Notes: generated from the letters alone by a model not told the origin. A DNA stretch of 64,000 nt from Gordonibacter sp. 28C (GCF_003339845.1 NZ_PPTR01000001.1:517272-581271); one strand, 5' to 3'. Shown: positions 7,718 to 20,869, numbered from the stretch's first letter. Made by a program: numbers and translations.

Positions 7718-9217
7718 TTACGCCTTCAGCGCCTCCACCACGGCTTTGCCGGAGATGAGGCCGCTGGCGGCGTTGGGGCTGAGGTCGCTGCCGCTGTCGG
7801 CCACGGTGGAGCCGCAGCAGTACACGTTGGGGATGGGGGTGCCGTCCTTGTCCGTGAGCTGGCTGTCGGTGGTGATCTTCATGCCGCCGTGCGTCTTGTA
7901 GCGGTAGGGGAAGTGCTTCATGGCGTAGTACGGCGCGGCCAGCGACTGCAGGAACAGCTTCTTGCCGAACTCCTTGTCCTCGCCGGCGGCCACCTGCGCG
8001 TCGTAGCTCTCGAACGTGGCCTTGAGCGCGTCGGCCGGCACGTCCATGGCGGCGGCCAGGTCGTCAAGCGTGTCGCACGGGCCCACGAGGCGGTCGGCGT
8101 TGTTCTTCATGTTCAGCTCGACGTTCCACGCCTGGCTGCCCGTGATGAGCTGGTTGTCGAAGATGGTCCACCAGTACCCGAAACCGCCCTTGTGGCACGC
8201 GTCGGGGGAGTCGTGGCTCTGGTCTTCCTTGATGAAGCGCTTGCCCTGGGGCGTGACCTGCACGTTCGGACCGAAGTAGCCCCACACGGTGACCTGCGCC
8301 AAGTCGCTCATGAGGTTGGCTTCCATGTCCATGTGCATGTACGAGCCGCCCAGCGCCTTGCACATCTGATGGCCCTCGCCCATGGAGTACACGGTGAGCG
8401 GCCCCAGGCGCGCCTGGCTGGGCACGAAGGTGGACACCATCTCCTGGTTGCAGGAGAAGCCGCCCGTGGCCACGATGATCTTGCTGGCCTTCACGTCCAC
8501 GTTCCGGTCGTTCTTCTCGTCGTGGAAGCGCACGCCCACGGGGGTGCCGTCTTTGTCGACGATGAAGTTCGTGGCGCGCAGGTTCAGCTTGTACGTGGCG
8601 CCCTTCGCCTCCAGGCCCTTTTGCAGCGGCGTGAGCACGGTGGTCATGTCGCCGATGCCGTGCTCGGGCAGCAGCATGGACGTGGGCGCGCCCGTGTCCT
8701 TGTAGGCCTCGAGGGGCTGGAACACCCCGCCGTAGTCGGCCGCCACGCGGTCGGCCCACTCCGTTTGGTACACGTACACGTTGTGCTTGTAGTCCATGTC
8801 GTCGGTTTCGCCCTTTTTCTCGAGCACCGGCAGGTAGGCCTGCCACTTCTCCTCGGGGTCGCCCGGTATGCCGGCGTCCTTCTGCATCTTGGAGCCCGAG
8901 ACGTTCATGACGCCGCAGGCGATGAAGCTCTCGCCGCCCACGCGGTCGAGCTTGTCGGCGAGCATGACCTTGTGGCCGGCTTCCACCGGGTCCATGGCCG
9001 CCGACATGCCGGCGATGCCCGTGCCCAGGATGAGCACGTCGGTTTCCTCGGTGAAGCTCACCGGCGACGTTCCCACCACGGAGTCGCCCTCGCTCGAGCT
9101 GCCCGCGCTGCCGCCCCCGGTGGGCGCGCAGCCGGCCAATGCTCCGCCGGCCACGAGCACGGCGCCCGACGCCACGGCCGCCTTCAGGAAATTACGGCGA
9201 TTCATGCTGGTTTCCAT
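7718..9217 (-). CDS. Tat-exported FAD-dependent reductase, paralog 2
   Basis: 499 residues. The start at 9217 (METSMNRRNFLK) is set by AGGAGGA just upstream on this strand. Twin Arg at 7-8 and lipobox LAGC with Cys30 predict a Tat-exported lipoprotein. The FAD motif is VLILGTGIAGMSAAM. It shares long stretches with the protein at 5955-7466, including the GYWWT, PADALKATF, RYKT.GG and NVYCCGS regions, so the two are paralogs placed tail to tail. As there, the HTMGG substrate motif of fumarate reductases is absent (YKTHGG instead). It is divergent from a LuxR membrane regulator (9434-11338) across 216 bases, which suggests regulation by that protein. Confidence 0.85.
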   Translation of the reverse strand: METSMNRRNFLKAAVASGAVLVAGGALAGCAPTGGGSAGSSSEGDSVVGTSPVSFTEETDVLILGTGIAGMSAAMDPVEAGHKVMLADKLDRVGGESFIACGVMNVSGSKMQKDAGIPGDPEEKWQAYLPVLEKKGETDDMDYKHNVYVYQTEWADRVAADYGGVFQPLEAYKDTGAPTSMLLPEHGIGDMTTVLTPLQKGLEAKGATYKLNLRATNFIVDKDGTPVGVRFHDEKNDRNVDVKASKIIVATGGFSCNQEMVSTFVPSQARLGPLTVYSMGEGHQMCKALGGSYMHMDMEANLMSDLAQVTVWGYFGPNVQVTPQGKRFIKEDQSHDSPDACHKGGFGYWWTIFDNQLITGSQAWNVELNMKNNADRLVGPCDTLDDLAAAMDVPADALKATFESYDAQVAAGEDKEFGKKLFLQSLAAPYYAMKHFPYRYKTHGGMKITTDSQLTDKDGTPIPNVYCCGSTVADSGSDLSPNAASGLISGKAVVEALKA

Positions 9218-9433
9218 AGTTGTCCTCCCTGTTTCCCTCTGCCTCGCCCGCCTCGCGCCGGCCGTGTGCCGCGCGCGGTGCGGGACCCCTTTTCGCCGCC
9301 CTCGCGACGATGCCCTCACTTTATGGCCGCGCGCCTCGTCCGTCACCGTCCGTTTCGGACTATATTGACCTTCCCGCCTATATCCTGCGTTTTCGCCCCG
9401 TCCTCGCGCGGGCGTTTCCGGTATTATGGGCGC

Positions 9434-11338
9434 ATGATGAAAGCGGGGAGGGGAAAGCGCGCCGCTGGGCGCGCGTCGAACGCTGAGGGGCCGGGACGCG
9501 CAGCGCCGGCGGCGTCCTCGCGCACCGTCGACCCGCGGCTGTTCTCGCTCGCCGTCGTGGCGGGCTACGGGTTGTTCCGCGGCGTGAACGCCAACTCCTA
9601 CCTCTCGGCGTTCGCCTCGGTGGAGGCGCCTTTTCTGTTCGTGCCCGACCTGTTCTTCAACGTGGTGGTGGCGTGCTCCGTCGTCGTGTGCTCCGTCGCC
9701 GTCATCGCGCTGGTGCTGCGCGGGCGGCTGGGCCCGCTGTCCATGCCCTACGTGGCGCCCACGGTGCTGCTGCTGGCGGCTAACCTGTGCGCGCTGTTCG
9801 GCGCGTTCTCGTGGATGCCGTCCGATATGGCGCTCATCGTGCCGGGCGTGCTGTTCGGGGTGGCGTCGGTCATGCTGTCGCTCGTGTGGGTGGAGGTGCT
9901 GGCCTGCCAGGAGCCGCGCGCCATCGTCACGCAGATCGCGCTCAGCATGCTGGTGAACATGGTGACGTCGTGGGTGCTCTCGGGCTTGGGCGGCGGCGCG
10001 CGCATGGTTGCGAGCTGCGCGATGCTGGCCGTCATGGCGCTGTGCGCCCGCTACGTGCGGGGCGCCCTGCGCGCGGGCGGCACGCATGCGGCGGGTTCGC
10101 GGGGGGACGGCCTTGCGCCCGCGCGCAGGGCGGCGTCGGCGGCGGAAGGGGGCGCGCCCGCGCATGCAAAGGCGCGTGCGTCCGCGAAGGCTCCGGCGTT
10201 CGAGGAAGCCGCGTCCGCGGAGGCCGCGGCGGCTGATGGATCTGCTCCGATCGCGACTTCGGCCGTAGGAGGCCCTTCGCGGAAAACGAAGCCCGTCTCG
10301 CGCGGAACGTATCGCGACGCGTTCCTGGAGCTGGGCGACTCGCTGGTGGCGTTCTGCGTCATGGAGGCCGTCATCGGTCTGCTCAACAGCTTCATGCTGG
10401 CCGGATCGATCGAATTCGCGGGGTCGGGCACCGTGTCGGCGGCCGGCATGCTCGTGGGCATTCTGGCGTTCTGCATCGTGGTGTTCGTGGTTCAGCGCAT
10501 CCCCCGCGTGTCCACGGCGTTTCGCGTGCTCATGCCCGTCATCGCCTCGCTTCTGGTGTTCCTGCCGTTTCTGGGCGAGCAGTTCAACCTCTTTTTCAGC
10601 ACCGTGCTTTTGGGCGGTTACTACTTCATCGCCCTGCTCATCACCTACGTGGTGGCCGAGACCGCGCACGTGCGAAACCTCTCGCCCTACGTGCTCATGG
10701 GCGCGGCCGCATGCCTCGCGCGCATATGCCTGGCCGCGGCGCTGCTGGGCGGCTACGCCATCGGCTCGCTGCCGGGCGGCCTGTTCGGCGAGAGCGAGCA
10801 CATCATGCGCTACCTGGTGGTCATCATGGCCGTTATCTACGCGCTGTCGTTGGCGGCCGTGCTGGTGTCGCGCGACCGGCGCCGTCGGCGCCGGGGCGGG
10901 CCGGGTGCGGTCGGGGCGGGCAACGGTTCGAGCGGCGGAAAAGGTGGCGGAGCGGACGGAAGGGAGAACGGTTACGCGGGCGGTTACGCGGGCGACGGTT
11001 CGGACGGCGTGTCGGCCGAGGGTGCCGACGCCGGCGTGCCGGCCGCCGCGACGGCTGCGGCCGCCGCACGGGCAGAGGGGGACGCGGCGTTCGACGCCCG
11101 GTGCGCCGCCGTGGCCGCCGAGGGCGGCCTGACCGAGCGCGAGGCGGAGATCATGCGCTATCTGGCGCGCGGCCGAACGAACGCGCACATAGCCGGCGTG
11201 CTGTACGTGAGCGAGAACACCGTGCGCAGCCACGTGCGCAATATCTACTCCAAGCTGGAGATCCACACCCGCCAGCAGCTCATCGACCTCGTGGAGGACG
11301 ATGCGGCGCAGGCGGCCCGAAACACGGGGCCTTCGTAA
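9434..11338 (+). CDS. Membrane-spanning LuxR-type transcriptional regulator 1
   Basis: 634 residues from ATG 9434. About twelve hydrophobic helices span residues 35-480, interrupted near residues 210-290 by an Ala/Gly/Lys-rich linker. A C-terminal LuxR/NarL helix-turn-helix follows: LTEREAEIMRYLARGRTNAH...SENTVRSHVRNIYSKL. Proteins of this shape sit beside reductases in Eggerthella and are thought to sense substrate in the membrane and bind DNA from there. No ribosome site precedes the ATG; TATTAT at 9422-9427 lies 6 bases before it, so a leaderless message is likely. A small palindrome, GTCCG-TTT-CGGAC at 9348-9360, lies in the shared promoter region and is a candidate operator. Confidence 0.85.
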   Translation: MMKAGRGKRAAGRASNAEGPGRAAPAASSRTVDPRLFSLAVVAGYGLFRGVNANSYLSAFASVEAPFLFVPDLFFNVVVACSVVVCSVAVIALVLRGRLGPLSMPYVAPTVLLLAANLCALFGAFSWMPSDMALIVPGVLFGVASVMLSLVWVEVLACQEPRAIVTQIALSMLVNMVTSWVLSGLGGGARMVASCAMLAVMALCARYVRGALRAGGTHAAGSRGDGLAPARRAASAAEGGAPAHAKARASAKAPAFEEAASAEAAAADGSAPIATSAVGGPSRKTKPVSRGTYRDAFLELGDSLVAFCVMEAVIGLLNSFMLAGSIEFAGSGTVSAAGMLVGILAFCIVVFVVQRIPRVSTAFRVLMPVIASLLVFLPFLGEQFNLFFSTVLLGGYYFIALLITYVVAETAHVRNLSPYVLMGAAACLARICLAAALLGGYAIGSLPGGLFGESEHIMRYLVVIMAVIYALSLAAVLVSRDRRRRRRGGPGAVGAGNGSSGGKGGGADGRENGYAGGYAGDGSDGVSAEGADAGVPAAATAAAAARAEGDAAFDARCAAVAAEGGLTEREAEIMRYLARGRTNAHIAGVLYVSENTVRSHVRNIYSKLEIHTRQQLIDLVEDDAAQAARNTGPS

Positions 11339-12069
11339 GAGCGGGCGGCTGGACAATCTTGCGTTGATCGTTGGTTTGACTGCGTCCTTGGTGGACGGCG
11401 CGCTTCGATGCCGGTCGAGAGGTCTACCTATGCTAGGCCGTCGTCAACGCGATCTGGGCCGATCCCCGTTGCGTGGGCCGGTCGGCATCCTTGAAAAGAC
11501 CGCTTTTTCGCATGGGGTCTGGGCTCGGGTCTGCCTTCGGGCTGTGGGCGCGGATGGCCGCCTCGACGCTGCACGGCTGTTGGAGCATGCGCGTGACCGT
11601 GCCTCAGGCGCTCTCCTGCGTGCGGGCATGCATGTGCTGGACGTATCGGGTCGCGCCAGCACCCTCGGTCTTGGTTCGACGTCAACATGCCGCATCTTGG
11701 CAGAAAAACCGAGTTCAGGGAATGACTGGACCCACGATGACCGACTTCGCCGGATTCTCGAAGGTAAACCCCCAGGTCGCGGTTTTCGATCGCCACAGCG
11801 GAGCGTCTTTGCTTCGCCGTTGATTCCCTGAACTCGGTTTTTCTGCCAAAATTCCTCTTCTTGCCACCGAGATGAAGCCGCATGGTGTCGCGTGGCGTTC
11901 GGCAGCGGTCTGGCATCGTGCGGGCCCGAGCTGGCTTGCGTCGACGATGGTTCGACATGGCGAAGGGGAGAGCGGGCGATCGAGTCGAAAAAGGCTCGCG
12001 GCAACCCGTTTCCCAATTACCACGGTTGATGTATGGCGCGCACCCGGCGCGTCGCGTACCATGGCAGGC
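11339..12069 (+). other. 731-base gap without a credible gene
   Basis: Open frames here lack ribosome sites and family features. The only clear structure is the 27-bp inverted repeat at 11697-11849. The segment before the kinase start carries TACCAT at 12057-12062, a possible -10 box. Confidence 0.6.
11697..11849 (+). repeat. 153-bp element bounded by perfect 27-bp inverted repeats
   Basis: The arms are 11697-11723 (TTGGCAGAAAAACCGAGTTC onward) and 11823-11849, identical in inverted orientation with a 99-base centre. The centre contains no gene. Its size and perfect ends resemble a miniature inverted-repeat element, but no target-site duplication was recognised at its edges. Confidence 0.75.
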
Positions 12070-13296
12070 ATGGAAAACTTTCTCGTGAACAACCGCCCGA
12101 TGGCACCCAAGGACTGGGCGATCGACGTCGCCGTGGCCTTGGCGGCGTTCCTGTTCGGCTGCGGCCAGCTCATGCTCACGGCCTCGTCCATCGTCATCCC
12201 GGACATGGCGCTGCGCCAGTACCTGGGCGTGGTGAACGTGGTGCCCACCGCGTCGGTGTTCGCGGCGCTGGCGTTGACCACGCTGCCGCTCGTAGTGCGA
12301 CGGCGGTTCCCCTGGCCCGTGTTCCTGTTCGTGTTCGTGACGTTTCTGGGGCTGCAAAGCGCGTTCAGCGGCTTCTCGCTCACCGTGGTGGGGCCCGTGG
12401 TCGCGCTCTACACCATCGCCAGCGAGCGCGGCCGCGCCGAGGCGGTGGCCGCCGCCGTGTTGGCCGTGGCGGGCGTGCTGTTCGCCGACGCTCCCTCGCG
12501 CACGGCGAGCCTGGCCTTCTTCACGCGCTTCCAGAACATTGCTCTTTTGGTAGCTGCGGCCTTCGCGGGTTACGCCTATCGCACCCACCGGGCCTACGTG
12601 GCGGAAACCGAGCGGCGCGCGCTGGAGGCCGAGCGCTCGCGCGAGGAGGAGGCGGCGCGGCGCGTGGAGGAGGAGCGCGTGCGCATCGCCCGCGAGGTGC
12701 ACGACATCACGGCGCACTCGCTTTCCGCCGTGAGCATCCAGGCGGCTGCAGCCGAGCGCCTGGTCGACCGCGACCCCGAGGCGGCGAAGCAGGCCATAGC
12801 CGCAGCGCGCACGACGGCGAAGGACGCGCTCGAGGAGATACGCGGCATGATAGGCGTGCTGCGCCACGGCGACGACGCGGCCGAGACGGAGCCCACGGCC
12901 GGCACCGAGCGTTTGGACGACCTCGTGGCCTACCTTGAGCGCGCCGGGGTGGGCGTGTCGCTGGACACGGCGGCCTACGACCGGGCCGACGTGCCCGCGT
13001 TCGTGGACGTGGCCCTGTACGGCATCGCGCGCGAGGCGGTGACGAACATCGTGCGCCACGCGCAGGCCCGCACGGCCGTCGTCCGCCTTTCCACGGGGCC
13101 GACGGGCGCGTGCTTGACGGTGGAAGACGACGGCTGCGGGGCGGCGTCGGAGGGCGACGGGGGAAGGCACGGCATCGCGGGCATGGCCGAGCGCGTGGGC
13201 CTGCTGGGCGGCACGTTCTCCGCCGGGCCGCGCATGAACGGCGGGTTCCGCGTGGAGGCGCGCATCCCCTTGACCGTGGATAAGGAGGCCTCATGA
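12070..13296 (+). CDS. Sensor histidine kinase, NarX/DesK-like (HisKA_3)
   Basis: 408 residues from ATG 12070 (MENFLVNNRPM); ATG 12061 in frame is an alternative. About five hydrophobic helices in the first 170 residues form a membrane sensor with no large extracellular domain. A charged coiled coil (residues 175-205) leads to the phosphoacceptor motif EVHDITAHSLSAV, with His near residue 211. The ATP-binding domain ends in EDDGCGAA...GIAGMAERVGLLGG. It overlaps the response regulator by 4 bases (ATGA), so the two are translationally coupled. The signal is unknown. Confidence 0.9.
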   Translation: MENFLVNNRPMAPKDWAIDVAVALAAFLFGCGQLMLTASSIVIPDMALRQYLGVVNVVPTASVFAALALTTLPLVVRRRFPWPVFLFVFVTFLGLQSAFSGFSLTVVGPVVALYTIASERGRAEAVAAAVLAVAGVLFADAPSRTASLAFFTRFQNIALLVAAAFAGYAYRTHRAYVAETERRALEAERSREEEAARRVEEERVRIAREVHDITAHSLSAVSIQAAAAERLVDRDPEAAKQAIAAARTTAKDALEEIRGMIGVLRHGDDAAETEPTAGTERLDDLVAYLERAGVGVSLDTAAYDRADVPAFVDVALYGIAREAVTNIVRHAQARTAVVRLSTGPTGACLTVEDDGCGAASEGDGGRHGIAGMAERVGLLGGTFSAGPRMNGGFRVEARIPLTVDKEAS

Positions 13297-14045
13297 TCGA
13301 GCGGCATATGCGCGAGGCGAGGGAAGCGGCGGGCGGCGAGCGCGCCGCCAAGCTTGCGAACGAGCGGCCCCTGCGCCTGCTGGTGGCCGACGACCAGGAT
13401 CTCGTGCGCAGCGGTTTCAGGCTCATCCTGTCCTCCTACGACGGGTTCTCCATCGTCGGCGAGGCGCGCGACGGCGAAGAGGCCGTGGAGCTCGCCCGCC
13501 GCCTTGTGCCCGACGTGGTGCTCATGGACATCCGCATGCCCCGGATGAACGGCATCGAGGCTACCCGCGCCATCACGGGCGATCCGGCGCTCGCCGACGT
13601 GCGCGTGCTCATCCTCACCACGTTCGACATCGACGAGTACGTCTACGACGCTCTCGCGGCCGGGGCGGGCGGCTTCCTGCTCAAGGACGCCGAGCCCGAC
13701 GACATCGCCTCCGCCGTGCGGGTGGTGGCCGCCGGCGACGCGCTCATCCAACCCTCGGTGATGAGGCGGCTCGTGGAGACGTTCGTGCGCACGCGCCCCG
13801 CGACGGCCGCGACGGGCTTCGGCGGGCGCGGGGCCTTTTCCGCCCTCACCGAGCGCGAGCGCGAGATCCTCGTGCTGGTGGCGCGCGGCATGACGAACGA
13901 CGAGATAGGCGGCGAACTGTTCATTTCCCCGGCCACGGTGAAAACCCACCTCGCGCGCATCATGGCGAAGCTGGACGCGCACGATCGCGCCCAGCTCGTG
14001 GTGCTCGCCTACGAGGGCGGTCTGGTGAAGCCGGGCGCGCGGTAG
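13293..14045 (+). CDS. Response regulator, NarL/FixJ family
   Basis: 250 residues. A receiver domain starts near residue 26 (LRLLVADDQDLVRSGF); the phosphoacceptor Asp is in VVLMDIRMPRMNG near residue 78, and the conserved Lys is in GGFLLKDAEP. The C-terminal LuxR helix-turn-helix is LTEREREILVLVARGMTNDE...SPATVKTHLARIMAKL. The start overlaps the kinase stop. The first 25 residues are an extra polar segment; a start nearer the receiver domain is possible, but the ATGA overlap favours 13293. Confidence 0.92.
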   Translation: MIERHMREAREAAGGERAAKLANERPLRLLVADDQDLVRSGFRLILSSYDGFSIVGEARDGEEAVELARRLVPDVVLMDIRMPRMNGIEATRAITGDPALADVRVLILTTFDIDEYVYDALAAGAGGFLLKDAEPDDIASAVRVVAAGDALIQPSVMRRLVETFVRTRPATAATGFGGRGAFSALTEREREILVLVARGMTNDEIGGELFISPATVKTHLARIMAKLDAHDRAQLVVLAYEGGLVKPGAR

Positions 14046-14063
14046 GATGACTCGCTGATCAAA

Positions 14064-14085
14064 TTTTTGTGCATAAGCACAAAAA
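14064..14085 (+). promoter_or_regulatory. Perfect 9-bp palindrome, candidate operator
   Basis: TTTTTGTGC - ATAA - GCACAAAAA, placed between the response-regulator stop and the chaperonin promoter. The T-run comes before the stem rather than after it, so it does not look like a normal terminator. It might bind a dimeric regulator. Confidence 0.4.
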
Positions 14086-14173
14086 GGGGAACGGCCGCTC
14101 GAACGAATTGTGACGATCCTTTGGCGATTGCGCAAAATCTCAGTCAGATGCGCTTAGATTTTCTCAATTTCGC

Positions 14174-14201
14174 TTGCATTCGGTGACAGGGCTGCTATGA
14201 T
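14174..14201 (+). promoter_or_regulatory. Predicted sigma-70-type promoter of groS-groL
   Basis: TTGCAT (14174-14179), a 16-base spacer, then TATGAT (14196-14201). The expected start point near 14208 lies just before the CIRCE-like operator. Confidence 0.7.
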
Positions 14202-14211
14202 AACGCAGTGT

Positions 14212-14239
14212 TTAGCACTCGTTACCCTATGAGTGCTAG
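14212..14239 (+). promoter_or_regulatory. CIRCE-like HrcA operator
   Basis: TTAGCACTC - 10 bases - GAGTGCTAG. The classical CIRCE element is TTAGCACTC-N9-GAGTGCTAA, bound by the HrcA repressor. Here the spacer is 10 bases and the last base is G. Its place at the transcription start of groS fits HrcA control. Confidence 0.85.
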
Positions 14240-14317
14240 CAGTCACCACGATTGAGTGGTTAAATAAACGTGTTCAACCAGTTTCGGACATGAGACGGAC
14301 GAAAGGAAGGCAACGTT

Positions 14318-14605
14318 ATGAACTTGAAACCATTGGGTGATCGCGTCATCATCAAGCAGGATGAGGCTGAGGAGACGACGGCATCCGGTCTGTATCTCGC
14401 CACCGAAGCGAAGGAAAAGCCCCAGACGGGCACCGTGTTGGCCGTGGGCGAGGGCAAGATGGACAAGGACGGCAAGTTCCTTCCCATGCCGGTCAAGGAA
14501 GGCGACAAGGTCCTCTACGGCAAGTACGGCGGAACCGAGGTCACGGTGGACGGCGAGGACGTCATGATCCTGCGCGCCGACGATCTGTACGCGGTGTTCG
14601 CGTAA
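14318..14605 (+). CDS. groS: Co-chaperonin GroES
   Basis: 95 residues. The heptameric lid of the chaperonin, cytosolic. The N-terminal LKPLGDRVIIKQDEAEE, the mobile loop (TASGLYLATEAKEKPQTG) and the C-terminal DGEDVMILRADDLYAVF are typical. A GAAAGGAAGG ribosome site precedes ATG 14318. It is the first gene of the heat-shock operon, followed by groL after a hairpin-bearing gap of 127 bases. Confidence 0.97.
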   Translation: MNLKPLGDRVIIKQDEAEETTASGLYLATEAKEKPQTGTVLAVGEGKMDKDGKFLPMPVKEGDKVLYGKYGGTEVTVDGEDVMILRADDLYAVFA

Positions 14606-14647
14606 GCATTTGCTCGGGTGGGCCTGCGATCTCGCGGGTCGAACCGA

Positions 14648-14690
14648 AGGGGCGATCTCCAGATCGCCCGTTCCGGCGAAGCCGGAAAAC
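14648..14690 (+). repeat. REP-like repeat, partial copy between groS and groL
   Basis: GGGGCGATCT-CC-AGATCGCCC followed by GTTCCGGC-GAA-GCCGGAAAAC: two hairpins matching the stems of the copies at 1586 and 4029. Sitting inside an operon, it may tune the groS/groL ratio or protect the groS message (inference). Confidence 0.7.
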
Positions 14691-14717
14691 CCAACGAAGG
14701 TACCAAGACGCAGTTGA

Positions 14718-16370
<1,653 letters not shown>

Positions 16371-16403
16371 GCCCGCGGGCCTGCATCGCAACCTAACTCG
16401 GAA

Positions 16404-16433
16404 AGAGGGGGCGGCCGATCGGCCGCCCCCTCT
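16404..16433 (+). terminator. Terminator-like perfect palindrome after groL
   Basis: A 30-bp perfect palindrome centred on GGCCGATCGGCC (arms AGAGGGGGCGGCCGA and its complement), followed by TGTCGTT. It is 33 bases past the groL stop. Confidence 0.75.
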
Positions 16434-16455
16434 TGTCGTTCTGAACGGAGGCCGA

Positions 16456-16576
16456 TGCCCCTGTCATCCTGAGCGGAGGCCGAAGGCCGGAGTCGAAGGA
16501 TCTTCGGCAAGGGTAGCCGCGCGGCCGAAGATCCTTCGACTCCGCGCTGCGCGCTCCGCTCAGGATGACAGGGGCA
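16456..16576 (+). repeat. Long palindromic intergenic repeat (TCATCCTGAGCGGAG type)
   Basis: The outer arms are 16456-16478 (TGCCCCTGTCATCCTGAGCG onward) and 16554-16576; the inner arms are 16489-16508 (GGAGTCGAAGGATCTTCGGC) and 16524-16543. All are perfect complements, with short unpaired segments between. Repeats with this ATCCTTCGACTCCG...CTCAGGATGACA core are familiar from intergenic regions of many bacteria. It lies in the 345-base gap before the lipoprotein gene; TACAAT at 16669-16674 may be that gene's -10 box. Confidence 0.8.
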
Positions 16577-16715
16577 AGCCGCGCCTGCACGCCCGCTCGA
16601 AGGGGCAAAAGGCTCGTTGCCTTGCCTTTGACCCCGGCTTTTGCAACGGCTGATCGTTTTTCGTGCGGTACAATGAACCGAGTTTCCAGTATGCACATGC
16701 GGAAGGATCGTATCG

Positions 16716-18721
16716 ATGAAGGCAACGTGCCCTCGCCTCCGACGCCGGTTCGCCGCGGCCATCGCGGCCGTTGCCCTGGCGCTTGCCGCCATGATGACCG
16801 GCTGCACTCCCACGCCCGACGACGCCTCGCCCGAGGGCGACGGCAAAACCGTCGTGTCGCTTCTGTACGCGGGCGGCCTAGACAATGTGAAGGAGCTCGT
16901 CGAGTCGACGTACGACGACATAGAAATCGATTTCCAGGCCTCCACGCGCACCGAGTACACCAGCACCACCGAGCGGCAGCTGCTCAACGGCCAGGGCAAG
17001 GACATCCTGTTCGCGAACCAGCCCTCGGGCATCGTGGCCGAGTATGCGGCCGACCTGAGCGCCTACGACTTCTCCACGCGCTACCAGGCGTCCATCATGT
17101 CGTCGATCAAGTCGGACGGGCGCGCGCTGTTCCTTCCCCTGCCAAGCAACTACCGCGGCATCGTGGTGAACGAGACGCTGCTCGAGCAGGCGGGCGCCGG
17201 ACGGCCCCAGACCATCCAAGAGCTGTTGGACGGTCTGCGCGCGGCGCAAGAGCTGGGCTTGGGCGCGGCGGAGGGCGGTGCGGTTATCGGCATCGACCAG
17301 TCCGACGCGTCCAACCTCGGACACCTGCTGGCCGGTGCGACTGTGCCCGGCTTCCTCGGCACCGTGGAGGGCGAGTCGTGGTTCCTCTCGTTCCAAGAGG
17401 GAGGGGCCGGTTTCGGCGACGAATGGCTGCCGGCGCTCGGGGTTTTCTCCGCGCTGGCGGACGAAGGGCTGCTGGACGTGTCGCGCATCGACGGGTCGCG
17501 CAACGTTGTGCGCCAAGACGACCTGGTGGCACGGATGGCCGCAGGCGAGCTCGCGGCGGCCTTCGGCACGCTCGAGCTTTTGGGCGAGATAGAGGAAGCG
17601 TCTGAGGGCTACGACTTTGATCTTCTGCCGTATCCGGGCGATGAGCCGGACGAGCGCGGCTGGGCAGCCACCTATCCTTTGTCCTATATGGCCCTCAACA
17701 AAGAGCTCGAGGAGCCGGGCAACGAGGCGCGGCTCGATGCCTGCCTGCGCGTGCTCGACCTGCTGTCGACCCCTGAAGGCCAGCGCGCGCTCATGCGCGA
17801 CACGAGCACGGTCGGATCCTACCTCAACAACTTCGACAGCGGAGTCGATCTCGATGGCACGGGCGTCGAAGAGGCGCTTGGCGACGGGTACCTGTACTTC
17901 GACCGCTTCGATGCCGACATGGCAGCTCAGATGGGCGCGCAGGTGCTCGACGTCATGAAGGGCTCCGCCACGGTGGAGGAGGCCCTGGTCGAGCTCAACC
18001 GCTTCTGCGAGGAGGGCCCCCAGAGCGCGGCGGAGTCGCACGTGCTCGTGGGATCGGTTGCCGGGGACGTGCTCGTGAGCGACTTCGACGTGCGCCGCCG
18101 GGAGACGGCGCTCGGCAACCTCGTGGCCGACGCCGTGGCCGAGGCCAGCGGCGCGCCCATCGCCCTTGTGAACAGCGGCGGCATCCGAGAAAGCCTGTAT
18201 CAGGGCGACGTGTACTCCGACGACGTCGCGCGCACCGTGCCTATCGCCAACGAGATCGTGGTGGTTGAGATGTCGGGACGCACGCTGCTCGACACGTTGA
18301 GCAACAGCGTGTCGGCCCTGTACTACAAAGGCTTCCCCACGGGAAGGTTCCTGCAGGTGAGCGGCCTGCAGATGGAGGTGCGCGTTGACGCTTCCGCCGA
18401 GAAGGACGACGCGCCCGCCCGCGCCGAGGTCGTCTCCGTCCGCCTTGCCGACGGCTCTCCCGTGGAGGAGGACGGCCGCTACACCGTCGCCGTGAACGCC
18501 TACCTGTGCGGATCGGCCGGATACGCCGACGGCGCGGGCGACGGCTACGCCATGTTGAACCTGTACAGCCCGGACACCGCGCCGCTGGCCGAGGACGTGA
18601 GGCTGGTCGACGAGACGGGCATGACCTACGCCGACGCCCTGACCGCCTACTTCGAGCGCCATAGGGACGTCAACGTCTCCCCCTCCGTGGAGGGCCGCAT
18701 CGTCATGGAAGGAGCCCCCTC

Positions 18722-18725
<4 letters not shown>
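16716..18725 (+). CDS. Lipoprotein: ABC-type solute-binding domain fused to a 5'-nucleotidase C-terminal domain
   Basis: 669 residues. The signal peptide has RLRRR, a hydrophobic stretch and lipobox MTGC (Cys30), so it is anchored outside the membrane. Residues about 45-440 resemble family-1 extracellular solute-binding proteins (YPLSYMALNKELEEPGN; DLLSTPEGQRALM). Residues about 455-640 match the C-terminal substrate-binding domain of 5'-nucleotidases: RRRETALGNLVADAVAEASG, NSGGIRESLYQGDVYSDDV, IANEIVVVEMSGRTLLDTL and AGDGYAML. The metallophosphatase domain of true 5'-nucleotidases is missing, so it should bind but not hydrolyse. The stop overlaps the start of a hybrid histidine kinase by 4 bases and no permease is near, so a role as extracytoplasmic ligand receptor for that kinase is likely (inference). 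Confidence 0.85.

Positions 18726-20869
<2,144 letters not shown>

Noticed and set aside
11428..13170. Long open frame opposite the histidine kinase
   Set aside because: Arg/His/Ala-rich translation with no family features; a shadow of the GC-rich kinase gene on the plus strand.
14064..14085. Terminator for the response-regulator gene
   Set aside because: The palindrome has its T-run before the stem and no T-run after it on either strand.
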